Under the pieces are notes generated by a model. The model saw only the letters and a program-made list of their open reading frames with translations, was not told where the DNA came from and ran no database searches. DNA of 64,000 nt, from the NCBI GenBank assembly GCA_001051155.2, contig JYIP02000006.1, positions 248,001-312,000 of the forward strand. Direction: 5' to 3'. A program made the position numbers and the translations under genes. Positions 58,634 to 64,000 of this stretch are shown here, piece after piece (position 1 is the stretch's first letter; every line of letters starts with the position of its first letter). The stretch is from Chrysoporthe austroafricana (Eukaryota; Ascomycota; Sordariomycetes; Diaporthales; Cryphonectriaceae).

Positions 58634-61600
58634 ACGAGTCAAACATTTGAATCCGGTAGAAGATATTGCTGTCGATCCCCACAGTCGCCCCATGAAGGGG
58701 CCTGCTACTGAAGAAAGTCTTACTGGAACCCTAAGGGTGGAATGGACCTCTGAACGGAGAGGGCAATCCGATTCAACAAGCCTAGAGTAAGTCTTCCTAC
58801 ACTTGACACCACTACTCTCTAACAGGAAACCTGTGTTATCATTGTCCCGGGGCTGTATGAATGGGGGCGTGGCCATGATAGTTGGATTCGGACCTCCAGG
58901 CTGATAGCCGCTTGACTCATGGCCCCTTGGTCCTCTTCTAGCTAGAAGGCAGGCTCTAGGGGCAATCCGGGCCTCCTCAATGCGTCTCCTGAATAATCTA
59001 GCTGAGACTGCCAAAGATGGGACTCCAGTTAGTTATTAGGCATCCCGACCTAAGAGGCGGCCTGCTGATTTAGTCAACCATAAGCGGTACATAATGTTCA
59101 TTGCATACGACCTTGGAGCCACTATTGTGAAAGATGTCAGTGTCCGCCACGAAGTAGGGCAGGCGGCAGACGGATTCCCGAAAGGTAAACTAGCATTACT
59201 AAAAAAAGAAATCTCTTGAGGCACCGCACGGAAATACTACTTCTTCAGGATTCCCTTCAGAATGAATTGGGTGCAATGTCGATATTCGATCCTCAGGCGC
59301 GCTCCATCTTACTCGAGCAAGCCAGACTGCGCACAGATTGGCCAAGTTAAACGACAAATCAGGAGATATTTGACTTTGGGGTTGATAAAGACGAGCAAGT
59401 ACTAATAGATAGGGTTCTTAATGACGTCCTTCAAAGTATCCGTCAGGATGTCCGAATCAAGGTCATTCCAAAGCGGCTCCTGTTCAGCACCAGGCCGCTG
59501 ACGGTCTGGGAGTTCTCCATGACCATTAGTATTGAATCCGGTTCAAGTCTGGATGAACAATCAATTTGTTGTTCAGAGACTGTGCAAAACTTCACACGGA
59601 CGTGTGAAGGGGCTCTTGCGGGTATCGTCGAGATTCGGGACAATCAGGTCACGCTCCGCCATCCTCGTCTCAGTGACATTCTCACAAAGCCACATGCACC
59701 TGGAAAATCAACAAAGGCTTGTCTGGAATATCTGTCACACCCTGACATCCAGCGTGTGTTCTAGAGGAGATGCAATGCAAGAAGCAAAGCCGAGCGAGCA
59801 GCCATTGAGCCATGACACCATGAGCTTCGTCTGTCATGCGGTGCTGGCCTGGCCTCAGCATTTTGCTTCTTGTCAATCCATCCTGAATCCAACTGTCCTA
59901 CTCGACGAATATCAGGGGCGAGCAATCACTGATGCCTGGACGAAGGCTTACTGGGCCCTTGACAATCCGGCCACGAGATTGAAAACCCCCCTTAAGTCGA
60001 TGAACCCTTTATTTGCTTCCTTGTACATTCGACTGCCTTCATTTGAGTTGACCTAGCCCTTTGCGAGGCAGCAAGAAGTGGCAGGTCTAGTATTATCGAG
60101 TTTCTCTTACGCCACTATGAAAGCTCGCAGACGACACTCATGGACGCTCTCTGAGCAGCTACACCTGGTGGCCATCAAGATATTACTCTGCAAATCTTCA
60201 ATTACTTTGCAGATACAGTGAGGCATAAGTTCAATCCAACGAACTGGCCTCCGTCTCTTCTGTACAGAGCAGTATGGCTTGGTGTAGCTATGGACAATCT
60301 TTTGGAGAAAATGCTAAAAGCTGGCTGTGTTCCCAACCCTGGTGGTCCTACGGCAGACAAACCTCTCATAACACCTCTACACCAAACTGTTCGATTTGCG
60401 CACGTTAACACTATTAAGCTACTTCTCAAACCCAAGGCCGACGCGAAGGCCCTGACCCTCAAAGGTAGAACAGCTCTTCATACGTCACTTTATCTTGGCC
60501 TTCAAGAGGTTCCTATGTTGTTGGCAGAGCAAGGCAGCATAGAAATCCATCATCTGTGCAATATTGGCTTCACTTGCCTTCACTTCGCGGCCAGATAGAG
60601 TTACACAAAAGCAACGAAATGCTTGCTCCAACAGGGTGCAGATCCGAATCCAGAGAAAGATCTCACCTCTGATGATGATATACGCTGGCTGCTTCTGATC
60701 GATGCTGCCGCTGAGGGGCGCTCGGAGTGCGTGAGGATACTGCTCGAGGGCGGTGCCGATCCAAATCAACCAGGACCAAAGGGATTCGATACAGCATTGT
60801 GGTATGCGGCTAGGAACAACTCCCCAAAGCTATTCCAGATTCTTCTTGAGAATGGGGCAGACCCAAAACATCCACTGTTTCGCCCTCCTCTGACGTAAAT
60901 TATGAGGTTCACCTACGGTGAGGTAGATCCAGAATATCCACTGTTTCGCCCTCCAGTGACGAAAGTCATAAAGTTGACCCACGCTACGAAGACTTCTGCG
61001 AAACGAGAGCTGATTTCCTTAATGGTAAAATATGGCGCAGATGTCGATGCTCGGAACTCCAATAATATGGCCGCTCTCATGTCTGCAGCAAATATGGGAT
61101 CCCAGGAAGACGAAAATCTCTTCTACTTCAGCTCGGAGCCAAAGTGAATGTGTATAACGAGGATGCTAGAAGTCCAACTCACTTCGCGATAGCCTACGAG
61201 TGTACATATCGTCAGACTTCTTTTGGCCCAAGACTTTGACTTAGCACGACACAACTCCAAAGGATATACGACCTTAAATTTGGCCATCGAGTATCCGAAC
61301 ATTATTAGATTGTTACTGAAGAAGAAAGCTGACCCCAACACCTGCAATCATCATGGCTTCACGCCTCTGATGCATACTTCTATACATGGGTATACCGAGA
61401 CCGTGAAGGTTCTCATCGAGCATAAAGCTGTACTAGATGACACAATTCCCTTGGATGAAAAGTCATCTCCTAGATGTTCGGCTCTGCTCTTGCTGCAGCT
61501 TCCGGAAACCCTGCCGTTGTCAAGCTTCTCGCGGATGTTGACGCTACTCTTTCTCATGAGACTAAAGATTGTCAACTCCCACTACACCTAACTACTAACG

Positions 61601-62964
61601 CAGAAACGGCCAGAGTGCTGTTTCTCTACCGAAAGATATTCGATATTGACAGTCTTGACTTTTGGGGAGACACTCCGCTGCACCAGTCCATCTACTTCGC
61701 CCACGAGGTCTCTCGTGTTCTCATTAATAGCGGCCCAACTTGAATATCCAGAATTTGGATGGGCTTACACCTCTGGCAATAGCATCCTATAAAAATAGCC
61801 TCGAGGTGGCAAGACTATTAATCGCGGAGAAGGATTGCGACGTCAACCTCGCATCTGCTATATACGGTGGGCCCTTGCGCCTGGCGACAGAGCATAGCTC
61901 CAACCCAGGCATGGTTTGGCTTTTAGTCGAAGCTGATGCCAACATAAACACAACTATGTCTATTGCCTATGATACGCCTCTCCAATCGGCTTGCATGAAA
62001 TTTAACCACCAATATGGTAAAGAAATGGTCGAGTATCTCATCGAAAATGGCGCCGATGTCATGCAAATGGCAATCTCCTGGGCAGTGCCCTGTCAGTTTC
62101 GGCTTGCAACAGTATGCTGGAGGTTCTCAATTTTCTTCCAGATCGAGAGGCCTTGACCAATGCACAGGATTCGATGGGCAGGACGCCTATTCACCTAGCT
62201 TCGCGGAAGGGTTACGAAAACTTCAAAATCACCCTCGGTGCTGGCAGGAATGTCAAGGCCAAGGACATATTTCGTACTGCCCTCCACTGGGCAGCCTAAC
62301 ATGCACACCCAAATATTGTCGAGGAATTTCTTTCCGAGGTTGGAGTGGGGATTGTTGACGAACCTGATATTGACAGTTGGACACCACTGATATAGGCGGC
62401 TCGCGGCTTGCCGATTTCGGAAGAGAAAGATGGAGAAGGGAGAAAGAGAGACCAGGAGGAAGTGATCCGAATTCTGCTACGAAACGGTGCCAGTCGGTCG
62501 GTCCGCGGTACGGCTAACGAGAAGAGCTAGTCTGTGCTGAGGGTTGCGAAGTATAGCCACGCGGACAGAGATCTCATGAGGTTGCTAGAGTATGGTCTTG
62601 ACGAGACAAGGGTATACTGGGAGCCCAAAGGTGAGGGTTAGATCTGGGATGTGGCTTATGTGAAGGACCACTACTGTGATAGCTGTTTTTGGTAAGTTTC
62701 CATCCACTTTGCTTTTATTGATAACCATTGCTTAGCCCGATGAAATTCTGACTTGATATTGATCAGCACATACGTGGGATAAGGTACCGCTGCGAAACAT
62801 GCAGGACGAATCTTTGTCACAAGTGCTATCAGTATCAGGACATCATTCACACCATCGTCTGCAAATGCCCGAAATTCGAGGACTTCGGCCCGGAGCTGCA
62901 GGAAACGCCGAATTCGCCGGATGAACCTACATCTTCAAACGACAATAAGTTGTCAGAGTCATAG
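58634..62964 (+). pseudogene. Decayed NLR-type gene: hydrolase-like head, ankyrin repeats and ZZ zinc finger; NACHT core missing
   Basis: Pieces of one large fungal NLR-like gene occur in order. Near 58640-58785: 'PVEDIAVDPHSRPMKG' and 'LTGTLRVEWTSE', then a GTAAGT...CAG intron (58787-58826). Next come 'VIIVPGLYEWGR' and 'RYIMFIAYDLGATIVK' (about 59090-59137), the alpha/beta-hydrolase-like head. Near 59440-59690: 'KRLLFSTRPLTVWEFSM' and 'IRDNQVTLRHPRLSDIL', the segment that follows a NACHT domain. From 60060 to about 62560 there are roughly fifteen ankyrin units, for example 'GADPNPEKD', 'TALHTSLYLGL', 'KKADPNTCNHHGFTPLMHT' and 'MGRTPIHLASRKGY'. A ZZ-type finger stands at 62680-62850 ('HYCDSCFW', 'IRGIRYRCETCRTNLCHKCY') with an intron inside, and the frame ends at 62964. 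At least eight frameshifts or stops (for example TAG at 60596, TAA at 60896, shifts near 61107 and 61470) kill it. Only ~200 bp separate head and linker, so the nucleotide-binding core is deleted. Confidence 0.75.
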
Positions 62965-63460
62965 TCGTTTATAAGCGTTCCAGAGTTGGACTCGGACTAA
63001 TGGAGTACTGTTTGTTTGTTATTATTAGCTACTCGGCCAAAATGGTTGCCCCAGTCAGCAAGACTGGTGCTATTGAGCAATTCTGAGCGTATAGCTTCAG
63101 ATGCAGCAATGAAAATTGCCATCAGTGTTGTGGCCCAAGTTCAACATACAAGCGGAAGAATAAATTATAATTACCCATTAAACTTCCGAAAGACAGTATT
63201 CTAATTCGTTATAATGTTACGGTCGGCCGAGCCCGCCCGCAAGATAATGCTTCTCTTTCTTGTAATCTCAGAAACAATCTTGATCAGCCTGTCCTTCTCG
63301 TCTGTCGTACCTCACCATCACGGCTCAGCGGGTATCTTACTACCCTCGTCTAATACCGCCAGCTTGTATTAATATCCGAATTGAAAACCCGACCTCTACT
63401 ATATTTCATCACTGTGTCCTTTGCTGCTCTGGTACCCCGGGCGTCTTCCCCTCGTAGTAA
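62965..63460. other. No gene recognised; flank of the second Helitron
   Basis: A 62-codon frame at 63016-63204 has no domain. Ordinary base composition up to the sharp start of the Helitron end at 63461. Confidence 0.5.
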
Positions 63461-64000
63461 TCAGCAAAGCTTCGCCTATAGTGAGCTTAGTTGATTACTA
63501 AGCGAGCAAGCGAAACTTTGCTTAGTTGAATTCTCTCTAGGGGGTCCTGAAATCCGTATACGGACCAGGCTTGGCATATACCCATTTGATAATTGGTCTG
63601 GACTATTCGTTCCGAGGAAGGGTTAGGGTCCTGCAAGGGTTTAAGGGTTTTGGGGGGGGGGGTCTAGGGGGTTTCTTCTTAAGAATTCGCTATAGATTTT
63701 TTGAAATTCGATTTCTATACCAAAATACTAAAATATTAAAACGTTTCTGTATTAATTATTATTATTCTCTTTCTATATTAATTATTATTATCTTTTTCTA
63801 TTACTATTAATATTTTAAAAAAGCGAATTAAATATAATATAATATAAAATGCTATTTATAATTAAAAGCTAATATTCTTAAGTTATTGCGATATTTATAG
63901 CGCTTTATTATAATAGAAAATGGGATATTTAGCTATTTATTTTTTTATAGTTTTTCGATTAAAATTTACGATAATATTGCTATTATTTATTTTAAAAAGC
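63461..64000 (+). mobile_element. Second Helitron copy, 5' end only (continues beyond the window)
   Basis: Starts TCAGCAAAGCTTCG exactly as the Helitron at 6792 and follows it for the full 540 bp in the same orientation. It shows mostly transition differences and one small insertion in an AT-rich ATTATTATT stretch near 63755-63790. The preceding bases differ between the copies except for a shared TAA, so the element boundary is clear. RIP begins about 250 bp inside, as in the first copy. Confidence 0.92.

Noticed and set aside
1..64000. tRNA, rRNA or CRISPR arrays
   Set aside because: I looked for tRNA-like cloverleaf text and for regularly spaced repeats. The only regular repeats are the tandem arrays in the Helitron and the minisatellite; CRISPR would not be expected in a fungal nucleus.

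Overview
The window is nuclear DNA of a filamentous ascomycete (Pezizomycotina). Genes have short GT-AG introns (53-92 bp in most cases) and there is a Kex2-processed secreted tannase. About 36 kb is very AT-rich and carries the signature of repeat-induced point mutation (RIP): C-to-T changes on both strands, with Gln and Trp codons turned into stops. The species cannot be fixed from the sequence alone.

Layout. (1) Positions 1-6.8 kb: a decayed gene region. It holds a frameshifted D-2-hydroxyacid dehydrogenase remnant, unrecognised coding debris, and one intact secreted tyrosinase of four exons. (2) Positions 6792-43241: one AT-rich block that resolves into a Russian doll of five mobile elements. 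A RepHel Helitron (6792 to about 43241) is split by a Ty3/gypsy element here called D (12451-41570, TSD TTAAA). D is split twice: by reverse-oriented E (15878-23330, TSD CTAAA/CTAGA) and by reverse-oriented C (26258-40920, TSD ATTAC). C is split by B (31663-38997, TSD CAATT). All four LTR elements are chromoviruses: gag with a zinc knuckle, protease, RT, RNase H, integrase and a C-terminal chromodomain. All are RIP-damaged; B is least damaged and the only one keeping a YLDD reverse-transcriptase box. Each carries an extra antisense ORF between pol and the 3' LTR, coding for a Cys-rich head followed by a charged coiled coil. (3) Positions 43.2-63.5 kb: a gene island with a von Willebrand A-domain protein, an ABC transporter relic, a small ankyrin protein, a small two-exon protein, a small secreted protein, a tannase/feruloyl esterase, a Dcp1-like protein and a wrecked NLR-type gene (hydrolase, ankyrin repeats and ZZ finger; nucleotide-binding core lost). 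(4) Positions 63461-64000: the 5' end of a second Helitron copy in the same orientation, running off the window.

The strangest observation is in the 5' LTR of element B. An 89-bp segment (31709-31797) is the plain base-by-base complement, not the reverse complement, of the matching segment of its 3' LTR (85 of 89 positions). No inversion, recombination or RIP event produces this. It points to a data-handling artefact or a deliberate edit, unless an unknown process is involved.

The genes do not form an obvious pathway. Secreted enzymes (tyrosinase, tannase), a small secreted protein and NLR/ankyrin relics next to a transposon nest look like a fast-evolving accessory compartment.
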